Positions 19,009 to 27,137 of a DNA stretch of 64,000 bases are shown piece after piece. The translations under genes were made by a program, and so were the position numbers. The stretch lies in assembly GCF_003184905.1 (NCBI RefSeq), contig NZ_QFRU01000008.1:62001-126000 (forward strand), given 5' to 3'. Each line of letters opens with the position of its first letter. Positions within the stretch are counted from its first letter, which is position 1. The DNA comes from Bacillus sp. CGMCC 1.16541 (GTDB taxonomy: Bacteria; Bacillota; Bacilli; Bacillales; Bacillaceae_H). Below the pieces are notes generated by a model. That model was not told where the DNA came from, did not search any database, and worked only from the letters and a program-made list of their open reading frames with translations.

Positions 19009-19587
19009 ATGAAACTAAAAGACATGATGTACGTATCACTATTTGCTGCCTTAGTTGCTGCACTTGGATTACTACCACCGATTGCCCTTCCATTTACACC
19101 TGTACCGATTACTGCACAAACGTTTGGTGTTATGTTAGCAGGTGCGGTATTGGGAGCGCGCCTAGGGGGAATGAGCTTAGGTCTCTTTGTTTTACTAGTT
19201 GCAATCGGTGCACCTATGTTATCAGGTGGACGAGGTGGATTAGGTGCATTACTTGGGCCGAGCGGCGGCTACGTTTTAAGCTGGCCAATTGGTGCATTTG
19301 TAATTGGATATTTAGTGGAAAAGTTATGGAATCAATTAAAGCTTTGGAAAATGATTGCCTGTAACATTATCGGAGGAGTATTAGTGGTTTATGCTGGAGG
19401 AATTACCTATTTGTCATTCGTTGCCGATTTAACATGGATGCAAGCGGCTATTTCAGCACTTGTATACATTCCAGGTGACATCGCAAAAGCAGTTTTATGT
19501 AGTGTCATTGCATTGCGAATTCAAAAAACGTATCCACTGATCAAGCCGAAATCCAAACCAACTAATTCTTACACAAAAGTGGCATAA
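19009..19587 (+). CDS. bioY: Biotin ECF transporter S component BioY
   Basis: This 192-residue integral membrane protein binds biotin and works with an ECF energising module or alone. About six hydrophobic segments are visible. Family signatures include FTPVPITAQTFGVMLAGAVLGARLG, of which GPSGGYVLSWPIGAF is the second hallmark, and the late DIAKAVLCSVIAL. It corresponds to the yhfU position in B. subtilis, upstream of yhfT and yhfS homologues. A BirA-like operator precedes it and a weak terminator follows. Confidence 0.94.
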   Translation: MKLKDMMYVSLFAALVAALGLLPPIALPFTPVPITAQTFGVMLAGAVLGARLGGMSLGLFVLLVAIGAPMLSGGRGGLGALLGPSGGYVLSWPIGAFVIGYLVEKLWNQLKLWKMIACNIIGGVLVVYAGGITYLSFVADLTWMQAAISALVYIPGDIAKAVLCSVIALRIQKTYPLIKPKSKPTNSYTKVA

Positions 19588-19595
19588 GAATGTGA

Positions 19596-19625
19596 AAGGC
19601 GTATCAATCGTGATGCGTCTTTTTA
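19596..19625 (+). terminator. Intrinsic terminator between bioY and the acyl-CoA ligase gene
   Basis: GGCGTATCA pairs with TGATGCGTC over a 4-nt loop, followed by TTTTT. With no clear promoter between it and 19666, the downstream genes may be read through at reduced level. Confidence 0.7.
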
Positions 19626-19665
19626 ACTATCTAAAAATAAATCCTTTTATAAAGGGGCTAGGACC

Positions 19666-21093
19666 ATGATTATTGGACAAACGTTAACCATACATAAAAA
19701 GAATCGAAGTCATCATCCTGCGATTGTTACGGAACATCAAGTTATTTCCTATGCCGAGTTATATGATAGGATTCACGATATTCAGCGAAATCTTGTATTT
19801 CGGTTTGGTACAGGAAAGCAACGTAAAATCGGCATCGCTCTTGGGAATTCTTCTTCATTTATAGAGTTGTTTTTTGCTGTTACCACACTCGGTTGGGTAG
19901 CCATTCCTTTTGACCCAAAATGGAGTCACCGTGAGCGTGAACTCGTTGAAGAAGAATGTCAGGTCGATCTCATTGTCGATAACATTGAACCGATAAAAGA
20001 TCAGGAAAAAGGCGAGTTCATACAATGGACGACGGAAGACGAAACGTTATTTTATATAGGCTATACATCAGGATCAACAGGGAAGCCCAAAGGATTTATG
20101 CGTCATCACCGTTCGTGGGTATCGAGTTTTCAGTCAGTAGAAGAAGCCTTTAACTTAACCATGAATGACGTGTTTTATGTTCCAGGACCACTTTGTCATT
20201 CCTTGTCTTTATTTGCAGCTGTCCATGCCATTCATATGGGTGCCACTCTTTATCTAACCTCTACGTTTGAACCAAAGCGTGTAGCGAGTTTGTTAGAGGA
20301 CAAGCCAATTACAACAATGTATGTCGTCCCTACGATGATTCAAGCTCTGGTCACATTATTTCGTGAGCATGATAAGCAACTAAAGAAGCCGCTAACACTT
20401 ATTTCATCAGGAGCCAAATGTTCACCCGAATTAAAAGATCGTGTAAAGAAGCAATGGCCATCTACAAATCTCATTGAATTTTATGGAGCATCAGAGCTTA
20501 GCTTTATGACCTATCTTACGAGTGAAGAGGGAGAAAAGAAGCCAAACAGTGTAGGAAAACCGTTTCCTCGTGTCGAACTCTATTTATTAGACGAAAATCA
20601 ACAGGAAGTGACAACGAAGCAAGCAGGAACTCTCTATGTGAGGAGTCCATTTGTATTTAAAGGATATGTCAATGAACCGCTTGCGACAAAAGAAGTATTT
20701 CGAGGTGAATTCGCAACAGTGGGAGATGTGGCTTATCGAGATGAAGAAGGATTTATTACGTTAGTCGGGCGAGAAAAAAACATGATCATTAGTGGTGGTC
20801 TAAATATTTATCCTGAAGAAGTAGAAGAAGTAATCAAAAGGATAGAAGAGATTGATGAAGTGGTTGTGACAAGTGAACGTGACGTCTATTGGGGAGAGAA
20901 GGTAGTGGCTCTTATCAAGTGGAAAGAAGGTCAATCGCTATCAATCGATGTGTTGAAAAACCATTGTCGCAATGAATTGTCATCTTTTAAGTGTCCGAAA
21001 GCCTTTATTGAAGTGACCGAACTTCCGTACACATCAAGTGGGAAAATCGCGCGTAAAGAAGTTCAGAAACAAATCAGAGGTGAGAAGGTATGA
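19666..21093 (+). CDS. yhfT: AMP-forming acyl-CoA ligase, YhfT-like
   Basis: This 475-residue member of the adenylate-forming superfamily should activate a carboxylic acid to its CoA thioester. The P-loop is YTSGSTGKPKG (near residue 130), followed by FYGASEL, GDVAYRDEEGF and the C-terminal catalytic Lys in SSGKIARKE. At 475 residues it is shorter than typical fatty-acyl ligases, as in B. subtilis YhfT. It overlaps the thiolase gene by 4 bp. Being in a BirA-linked operon, it may act on a biotin precursor such as pimelate or a shorter diacid; that is inference. Confidence 0.9.
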   Translation: MIIGQTLTIHKKNRSHHPAIVTEHQVISYAELYDRIHDIQRNLVFRFGTGKQRKIGIALGNSSSFIELFFAVTTLGWVAIPFDPKWSHRERELVEEECQVDLIVDNIEPIKDQEKGEFIQWTTEDETLFYIGYTSGSTGKPKGFMRHHRSWVSSFQSVEEAFNLTMNDVFYVPGPLCHSLSLFAAVHAIHMGATLYLTSTFEPKRVASLLEDKPITTMYVVPTMIQALVTLFREHDKQLKKPLTLISSGAKCSPELKDRVKKQWPSTNLIEFYGASELSFMTYLTSEEGEKKPNSVGKPFPRVELYLLDENQQEVTTKQAGTLYVRSPFVFKGYVNEPLATKEVFRGEFATVGDVAYRDEEGFITLVGREKNMIISGGLNIYPEEVEEVIKRIEEIDEVVVTSERDVYWGEKVVALIKWKEGQSLSIDVLKNHCRNELSSFKCPKAFIEVTELPYTSSGKIARKEVQKQIRGEKV

Positions 21094-22232
21094 GAGAAGC
21101 TGTTATTGTTGCAGCAAAACGAACGGCGGTCGGAAAAATAGGGGGAATGTTTAAAGACGTGCCACCAGAAGAACTAGCAGCTACGCTTATTAGACAAATC
21201 ATCTTAGATTATCAGCTTCATCCTAGCTCTATTGATGAAGTAGTACTAGGGAATGCAGTTGGACCTGGCGGAAACATAGCGAGGCTCTCAGCACTTCAAG
21301 CTGGACTGCCAGTGACGGTTCCTGGTGTAACGATTGACCGTCAATGTGGATCGGGTTTAGAAGCGATTAACATCGCGATGCGTTTCGTTCAATCAGGTGC
21401 AATCGATGTTGTGTTAGCGGGAGGTGTGGAAAGTAGTAGTCTAGCACCTTGGAAACTAGCAAAACCGACATCGTTGTATCACCCAGGTGGACCGAATTTA
21501 GTGACTCGAGCTCGCTTTTCACCTGATTGTATTGGAGACCCTGATATGGGTGTGGCCGCTGAGAACGTAGCCAAACAGTTTCATATTTCACGAGATGACC
21601 AAGATACATACGCTCTTCATAGTCATCAAAAAGCCATTCATGCGCAACAAACGAGGCGATTTGAAATGGAAATAGTATCTGTTAACGGAATGATAAGAGA
21701 TGAATGTCCACGTGAGCAAACAAGTAAAGAAAAGTTAGCAAAGCTCCAGCCTGTTTTTCAACAAGGGGGAACGGTTACAGCGGGAAATGCCTGTCCAATT
21801 AATGATGGAGCAGCTCTTGTACTCATCATGTCAGCGGAGAAATGCATCGAGTTAAACTTAACACCAATTGCAACACTTGTTGATGCGACAAGTGCAGGAG
21901 TCGATCCCAATATACTGGGTGTTGGTCCCATTCCAGCTGTTCAAAAATTGTTAGAGCGTACCAACCTCTCTATTTCTGATATCGATGTATTCGAATTTAA
22001 TGAAGCATTTGCATCACAAGTTCTTGCATCAATTCGCGCACTACATATCCCTGAGGAAAAGTTGAACTTAGGTGGAGGGGCACTTGCGATTGGTCATCCA
22101 TACGGGGCATCGGGAGCTATTTTAATCACACGATTATGTACAGAAATGCAACGAACAGGAGCAAAAAGAGGATTAGCAACACTAGGAATTGGTGGCGGAT
22201 TGGGAGTTGCGACGTTACTTGAGCGAAAATGA
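21090..22232 (+). CDS. yhfS: Thiolase-family acyltransferase, YhfS-like, second catalytic Cys replaced
   Basis: This is a 380-residue thiolase-fold enzyme. The nucleophile Cys86 is present in DRQCGSGLEA, as are FNEAFA and GHPYGASGA. The conserved C-terminal CxG loop, normally CIGGG, reads GIGGG, so the acid/base cysteine is glycine. Canonical degradative or biosynthetic thiolases need both. The enzyme may therefore catalyse a modified Claisen reaction, use another residue as base, or be impaired. It starts within the ligase gene (ATGA overlap), so the two are translationally coupled. Confidence 0.88.
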   Translation: MREAVIVAAKRTAVGKIGGMFKDVPPEELAATLIRQIILDYQLHPSSIDEVVLGNAVGPGGNIARLSALQAGLPVTVPGVTIDRQCGSGLEAINIAMRFVQSGAIDVVLAGGVESSSLAPWKLAKPTSLYHPGGPNLVTRARFSPDCIGDPDMGVAAENVAKQFHISRDDQDTYALHSHQKAIHAQQTRRFEMEIVSVNGMIRDECPREQTSKEKLAKLQPVFQQGGTVTAGNACPINDGAALVLIMSAEKCIELNLTPIATLVDATSAGVDPNILGVGPIPAVQKLLERTNLSISDIDVFEFNEAFASQVLASIRALHIPEEKLNLGGGALAIGHPYGASGAILITRLCTEMQRTGAKRGLATLGIGGGLGVATLLERK

Positions 22233-22244
22233 GGGGGAGAAAAG

Positions 22245-22625
22245 ATGACACAATTGCTAGAAGGTAGAAGGTCAGAGGTTGTAGATATAACCGTTACAGA
22301 ACAAATGGTGCGCGATTATTTAGAAGTAATTGGTGCAGACATGGAACAGTTGCATATTCCAGTGACAATGCCGTTTATTTTTTGGCACAAGCTTGAGACA
22401 CCTTGGCTTCATAATGCGGGAACACTTGTTCATGGCGAGCAAGCATTTATGACACACGTACCTCTTTCCATTGGTTCTACATATCAATGTCACGTAGAAG
22501 TAAAAAGAGCGCGTACAAAAGGCTCCATGCAATTTCTAGAGCATGTGTTAGAAGTAAAAGATGGTGACCAATTAATGTGTGAGAGTATTTCAACAATCAT
22601 CGTGATAGGAGGCGGCTCGAAATGA
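22245..22625 (+). CDS. Hot-dog-fold protein, MaoC-N/FAS1-like dehydratase subunit
   Basis: This 126-residue protein matches the N-terminal, noncatalytic half of two-part (R)-hydratases and dehydratases: TEQMVRDYLEVIGADM opens it, and THVPLSIGSTYQCHVEVKRA follows. It lacks the D-x-N-P-x-H motif. Its stop overlaps the start of the catalytic MaoC partner (ATGA, 22622-22625). The two should form a heterodimer like actinobacterial HadAB/HadBC pairs or steroid dehydratases. Confidence 0.75.
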   Translation: MTQLLEGRRSEVVDITVTEQMVRDYLEVIGADMEQLHIPVTMPFIFWHKLETPWLHNAGTLVHGEQAFMTHVPLSIGSTYQCHVEVKRARTKGSMQFLEHVLEVKDGDQLMCESISTIIVIGGGSK

Positions 22626-23014
22626 TGACATTCCGAGTGAATGAAGAGCTATCAACCAATTTCTCGGTAGAAGTAACAAAACAAATGGTCGAGCAATATG
22701 CACGCGTATCAGGTGATTATAATCCTATTCATCTGAAACAAGAAGCAGCCATGAAAGCCGGATTTCCTAATACAATTGCGCATGGTATGTTAGGAATGGG
22801 TATTAGTACGAGACTACTTGCGCCATATTTAAGTGAGAATAGCATCATCACCTCTTATCAAACACGCTTTACTTCGCCGCTAATTGTTGGTGAAACATTG
22901 CATGTAAGTGGAACAGTATATGAAAAATCAGACGATCATGCTGTCATTAAGTTTACCGGCAGTACAAATCAAAACGTATTTCAAGGAACGTGCATCATTC
23001 GCTTTTTAGCTTAA
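22622..23014 (+). CDS. MaoC-like (R)-specific enoyl-CoA hydratase / 3-hydroxyacyl dehydratase subunit
   Basis: This 130-residue single hot-dog domain contains the hydratase-2 catalytic motif in SGDYNPIHL (Asp and His) followed by AHGMLGMG. ATG 22622 follows GGAGGCGG. With its overlapping upstream partner it should interconvert 3-hydroxyacyl-CoA and 2-enoyl-CoA (or ACP) esters. The ketoreductase gene starts 12 bp downstream. Confidence 0.88.
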   Translation: MMTFRVNEELSTNFSVEVTKQMVEQYARVSGDYNPIHLKQEAAMKAGFPNTIAHGMLGMGISTRLLAPYLSENSIITSYQTRFTSPLIVGETLHVSGTVYEKSDDHAVIKFTGSTNQNVFQGTCIIRFLA

Positions 23015-23026
23015 GGAGAGGGTACG

Positions 23027-23824
23027 ATGAACAATCGTGTTGTCATCATTACAGGTTCGACAAGAGGAATCGGAAAAAGTATCGCTGAATTGTTAGCCTT
23101 TGAAGGTTCATCTATCGTAATCAATGGAAGAAGTGAGGAGGCTGTTCAAGATACAGTAAAAGAAATTCAATCACGTGGTGGAAAAGCAGTTGGTGTTTCT
23201 GGGGCAGTGGAGGAGTTAGCGACAGGAAAGCAGCTTGTCTCAGAAGCAGTTCATCACTTTGGAAAAGTAGACGTACTCATAAATAATGCAGGTGTTGTAC
23301 ATGACCGTATGACGCATAAAATGAGTGAACGAGAGTGGGATGAGGTGATGAATAGTCATCTAAAAGGAACATTTGCATCCACGCAACCGTTCATTAAACA
23401 AGTGAAGCAACAAAAAAGCGGTGGCTACTTGGTGAACATGACATCCACTGCCGGACTTGAAGGAACAGTTGGGCAAGTAAATTACAGTGCTGCAAAAGCA
23501 GGTATTCTAGGAATGACGTGGACACTTGCGAAAGAATTAGTACGAGATCATATCATTGTAAATGCGATTGCACCAGCAGCATTAACTGATATGACAAGAC
23601 CGTTTGTTGAAGTCGCAAAACAAAAAGCGAAGGAAAAAGAAACCGAACTTGAAGATTATTGGGATATTGGCAGTGCAGAGGATGTGGCCGTCTTTGTTCG
23701 GGATCTTTTATGCCTTCAGGATTCCACTCTTACTGGTCAAGTTTTTAGTGTGAACGGAAAAACAATTGGACGCTGGCAAGCACCACGTTACGAATCATTT
23801 AATCTAGCAGATTATTCTCTTTAA
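23027..23824 (+). CDS. SDR-family 3-oxoacyl reductase, FabG-like
   Basis: This is a 265-residue short-chain dehydrogenase. The NAD(P) loop is TGSTRGIGKS, then NNAG, and the catalytic Ser/Tyr/Lys appear in STAGLEGTVGQVNYSAAKAG. The Gly-rich loop followed by NGRSEEAV suggests NADPH preference as in FabG. It is the last gene of the acyl-CoA operon and would supply the ketoreduction step between the thiolase and the dehydratase. No enoyl reductase is encoded, so a housekeeping one would be needed to close the cycle. Confidence 0.88.
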   Translation: MNNRVVIITGSTRGIGKSIAELLAFEGSSIVINGRSEEAVQDTVKEIQSRGGKAVGVSGAVEELATGKQLVSEAVHHFGKVDVLINNAGVVHDRMTHKMSEREWDEVMNSHLKGTFASTQPFIKQVKQQKSGGYLVNMTSTAGLEGTVGQVNYSAAKAGILGMTWTLAKELVRDHIIVNAIAPAALTDMTRPFVEVAKQKAKEKETELEDYWDIGSAEDVAVFVRDLLCLQDSTLTGQVFSVNGKTIGRWQAPRYESFNLADYSL

Positions 23825-23882
23825 ATAAAATGAATTCCATTATTTACAACTCGTTATCCGAGATGATAATATAGTGAAAATA

Positions 23883-24162
23883 CATGCGATGAAGAGAAGA
23901 GTACGTGAATAAGGTTTTTCATAGAGAACTCCGGTTGCTGAAAAGGAGTAAAAACCATTCACCGAACCAAGACTCAGAGCAGCACATAGGAACCGCTTTA
24001 GGGGATTGTGTGACAGAAGCTCCTGTTATCGAGCGAAGGTATAAGCCGGATAGGTCGTACCTAATAAGATTAATATGGTGACATATTAATAAACTGGGGT
24101 GGCACCGCGATTTCAAAAGCTCTCGTCCCCAAGACATTTGTCTTGGAGGTGAGAGTTTTTTT
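23883..24162 (+). ncRNA. T-box riboswitch (predicted glutamine specifier)
   Basis: This is a complete T-box leader. Stem I begins GCGATGAAGAGAAGAGTAC (GUAC/AGUA box). The apical arm contains AGAGA and GGTTGCTGAAAA (GNUG/AG-bulge elements), and the 3' side of the specifier loop reads CGAACCAAG. By analogy with glyQS (CGAA-N-XXX) the specifier is CAA, glutamine; CCA (proline) is the alternative reading. The T-box GGGGTGGCACCGCG is at 24096-24109 and the terminator at 24120-24162. Uncharged tRNA should induce the MFS gene. Confidence 0.9.
24120..24162 (+). terminator. T-box terminator hairpin
   Basis: CTCTC..CCCAAGAC pairs with GTCTTGG..GAGAG, followed by seven T. Its CGTCCCC part competes with pairing to the T-box GGGG bulge. 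Confidence 0.9.
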
Positions 24163-24205
24163 ATTGTTCAAAAGCAGCAACGATTTAAAAAGGAGGACAT
24201 TGAAC

Positions 24206-25420
24206 ATGAAATCGTGGAAATATCCGTTACTTCTACTAGGAAGTGTGGGCATCTCAAATCTTGGAGAATGGATTTATCTATTGGCGTTAAACGTCATGAT
24301 TTTAGACATAACAGGTTCACCATCGGCAGTGGTAATCCTTTATTTGATTAAGCCTTTCGCTACGTTATGTACAAATGGATGGGCTGGTAGCTTTATTGAT
24401 CGGTCACCTAAACGTCATATGATGGTAAGTTTAGATTTTGCAAGAGCAATCATGATGGCCTTACTACCTTTCTTATCATCTCTTTGGATTATCTACTTTC
24501 TTGTTTTTTTCATTAGTATGGCGAGTGCAATGTTTCGTTCAACATCTATGGTTTATGTGACAAAGTTGATTCCCAATTCAAAAAAGAAACGATTTAACTC
24601 ATTTTACAGCTTTATAAACTCAAGCGGCTTTTTAATGGGACCCGCGATTGCTGGGGTACTATTTCTTATTGGCACGCCCTTACTTGCTATTTTCGTCAAT
24701 GCAATCGCTCTTTTTCTATCAGGTGTTATTACGTTGTTTATGCCAAACGTGGAAGAAAGCACTCCACGAAATCACCCGACATTTTCGTTTACACTTATTA
24801 AAGAAGATTGGCATGTTGTACGTATGTTTAGTCGTTCTGCTGTTCAAGTGATGGTTAGTTATTTTTTATTTAGCTGGATTGTAATGATAATGGCAAGTGC
24901 ACTTGACTCCTTAGAAGTGGCTTTTGCGAAAGAAGTATTGCACCTATCAAACAGTGAGTACGGCTTTCTTGTCAGCATTGCAGGAGCAGGGATGATGGTG
25001 GGGGCCCTTGTTAACACTTTGATTGTCACTAAATTCTCTACTTCTGTTTTAATGGCCGGGGGGACAGTGGGAGTAGCGGCAGGGTATTTGCTATTTGCCT
25101 GTTCAACGACATTTATGATGGGGAGTATAGGTTTCTTTTTATTAGCTTTTGCTCTTGCATTTGCCAATACAGGCTTTCTTACATTCTATCAAACAAACAT
25201 TCCTGCTCATGTAATGGGCAGAATCGGAAGTATATATGGATTCATTGAAGCAGCTTGTATGATCGTGATGACTACGTTAGCAGGAATTATCGTATATTTT
25301 ATACCGTTACAGTTCGTTGTGATGAGTGGGTCCATTTTTATGATGATAGCGGCAATTGCTCTTTGTTTCTTTCAACTACAACCGATAAAAGCTGTCAAAA
25401 CAAAAGGGTCTGCCACCTAA
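24206..25420 (+). CDS. MFS transporter under T-box control
   Basis: This 404-residue major facilitator has about twelve helices and resembles the MFS_3 (drug or siderophore exporter-like) group. I start it at ATG 24206 after AAAGGAGGACAT. Signature stretches are GEWIYLLALNVMIL near the start and DRSPKRHMM at the 2-3 loop. Placement behind a T-box implies that expression responds to an amino-acid shortage, probably glutamine. Whether it imports an amino acid or exports a product is not predictable. Confidence 0.88.
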   Translation: MKSWKYPLLLLGSVGISNLGEWIYLLALNVMILDITGSPSAVVILYLIKPFATLCTNGWAGSFIDRSPKRHMMVSLDFARAIMMALLPFLSSLWIIYFLVFFISMASAMFRSTSMVYVTKLIPNSKKKRFNSFYSFINSSGFLMGPAIAGVLFLIGTPLLAIFVNAIALFLSGVITLFMPNVEESTPRNHPTFSFTLIKEDWHVVRMFSRSAVQVMVSYFLFSWIVMIMASALDSLEVAFAKEVLHLSNSEYGFLVSIAGAGMMVGALVNTLIVTKFSTSVLMAGGTVGVAAGYLLFACSTTFMMGSIGFFLLAFALAFANTGFLTFYQTNIPAHVMGRIGSIYGFIEAACMIVMTTLAGIIVYFIPLQFVVMSGSIFMMIAAIALCFFQLQPIKAVKTKGSAT

Positions 25421-25638
25421 ATCATAGGTTTACATGAAACGTCACCAGTCTATCTATCTCATTAGTAGTACTGTATGTTAAGAGAAAGAAATGTTGAGGC
25501 GTGAGACAAACAGATGGATTTTTCACTCTATCTCTTGTTGGTTTAAAATAGTTATATATTACCATATGTTTTGTGGAGAATTAGATAGTTCTGGTAAACA
25601 GTTGGAGGTAAAATATAGATATGAAGTAAAATTATTTA

Positions 25639-25667
25639 TTTACAGAACATTTGTTCGTTATTATAAT
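25639..25667 (+). promoter_or_regulatory. Promoter with embedded LexA (SOS) box
   Basis: TTTACA (25639-25644) and TATAAT (25662-25667) are separated by 17 bp. The spacer contains AGAACATTTGTTCG (25644-25657), a near-perfect match to the Bacillus LexA consensus CGAACNNNNGTTCG. A LexA dimer here would block RNA polymerase, so the five genes downstream should be DNA-damage inducible. The rest of the 25421-25692 gap shows nothing else. Confidence 0.82.
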
Positions 25668-25692
25668 AAAAGTATGAAAATAGGAAAAGATT

Positions 25693-27123
25693 GTGAGAGT
25701 GAAAATGATGATCACATTAACTGAAGAATATATTGATTCCGTTGCGCCTAACGCCTCAGCTGTTAAAAATGGTTGGGGGTTAGTCAAAAAGAAAAAATTT
25801 GAAAAGTTACATCAATCAGGCGATCAAATGCTTTTATTTGGAGAGTGTACAGGAAGTGGTAAGAAACCGTATATTACATCTGTTGATTTTATTAACAAAG
25901 AGCAACCTACATATCGCTGTACATGTCCAAGTCGTCAATTTCCGTGTAAACATGCACTCGGCCTTTTATATGCTTATATTGATGGTCAAGCTTTTACAGA
26001 AGCAGACATACCTAAAGACGTAATTGAAAAACGTGAAAAAATGATAAAGCGAGCAGAAAAAAAGCAAGCAGAAGCTGTAGTGCCAAAGAAAAAGAAAGTA
26101 AACAAAGCAGCGCTTCGTAAAAAGTTACAAGCACAACTAGAAGGACTTGAAATGATTGAAACGTTGTTGCATAACCTTGTTCGTGGTGGGCTAGGTGCTA
26201 TCGATGCAAAGACGCTCAAGCAAGTTGAAGCGGCAGCAAAAGAAGCAGGTAATCATTATTTAAAAGAACTTCAACACGCTTTGCGCGAACTTGTGCAATT
26301 ATGGAAAGCAAAGCTTCCAGAAGAACAATTGTATGGAAGAGCCATTCATGAAATTCAACGATTATCAGTTATTTGTAAAAAAGGGAAAAGCCATTTAGAA
26401 AATCGGTTAAACGATGAAGAGCTTACACTTGATACAACAACTTCTATTGAAGAGTGGATTGGTCATACGTGGCAACTAGCAGAGCTGCGAGAGTTAGGAA
26501 AGGTAAAATATGATGTGAAACTTGTTCAACTTTCGTATGCATCTTATCAAAATGATGCTAGAAAAGAATTTGTTGATGAAGGAATTTGGTTATCATTACA
26601 AGATCAACATCTGTATTATACAAGACAATATCGGCCGTTTCGAGCAGCTAAACAGCTCAAACAAGAAGATTCTACATGTTCAGTTTTACACACAGATGAG
26701 TTTGTCATCTATCCAAGTGAAGGGAATGCACGAGTTCGCTGGGAAACTTCGAAACTTGAAGAACTGTCTGAGGAGACGTATTTGTGCATTCAGCAAGCAG
26801 CGAAGCACAGTCTGTCAGATGTGGTAAAACACGTGAAGAATCAACTAAAACAACCGCTAGCCGATAAGCATCCGCTTGCGCTTATTGCCTATGACAAAAT
26901 TGGCAAAGTAAATGAAAAGTGGATACTTGAAGATCAACAAGGTGAACGTCTTACACTAGCAGATGAGGATGGAGATACAATACCACTTTTAACGTTACTA
27001 AGAGCGGATCAATTATCTAATCAAGTATTGCTCGTTCAATTTCACCACAACTTACAAAGCAATGAACTAACTGCAAAGCCATTATCACTTATTACACACG
27101 AACAAATCATTCGGTTTAAATAG
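25693..27123 (+). CDS. SWIM zinc-finger protein, first gene of SWIM-MoxR-DUF5682-VWA operon
   Basis: This is a 476-residue protein. GTG 25693 follows AGGAAA at suitable distance; ATG 25705 is an alternative. A SWIM zinc finger lies at about residues 74-90 with ligands Cys76, Cys78, Cys85 and His87 (CTCPSRQFPCKH). It is followed by a Lys-rich linker (KKKKVNKAALRKK) and a largely helical region with no domain I recognise. SWIM fingers bind DNA or proteins. It lies 14 bp upstream of the next gene. The role in the system is unknown; recognition of nucleic acid is a plausible inference. Confidence 0.88.
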   Translation: MRVKMMITLTEEYIDSVAPNASAVKNGWGLVKKKKFEKLHQSGDQMLLFGECTGSGKKPYITSVDFINKEQPTYRCTCPSRQFPCKHALGLLYAYIDGQAFTEADIPKDVIEKREKMIKRAEKKQAEAVVPKKKKVNKAALRKKLQAQLEGLEMIETLLHNLVRGGLGAIDAKTLKQVEAAAKEAGNHYLKELQHALRELVQLWKAKLPEEQLYGRAIHEIQRLSVICKKGKSHLENRLNDEELTLDTTTSIEEWIGHTWQLAELRELGKVKYDVKLVQLSYASYQNDARKEFVDEGIWLSLQDQHLYYTRQYRPFRAAKQLKQEDSTCSVLHTDEFVIYPSEGNARVRWETSKLEELSEETYLCIQQAAKHSLSDVVKHVKNQLKQPLADKHPLALIAYDKIGKVNEKWILEDQQGERLTLADEDGDTIPLLTLLRADQLSNQVLLVQFHHNLQSNELTAKPLSLITHEQIIRFK

Positions 27124-27137
27124 AAGGAGTATGAAAC

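Noticed and set aside
25480-25530. Possible third copy of the inverted-repeat element (TTGAGGCGTGAGACA)
   Set aside because: Only the left-end-like word is present; inner blocks and right end are missing.
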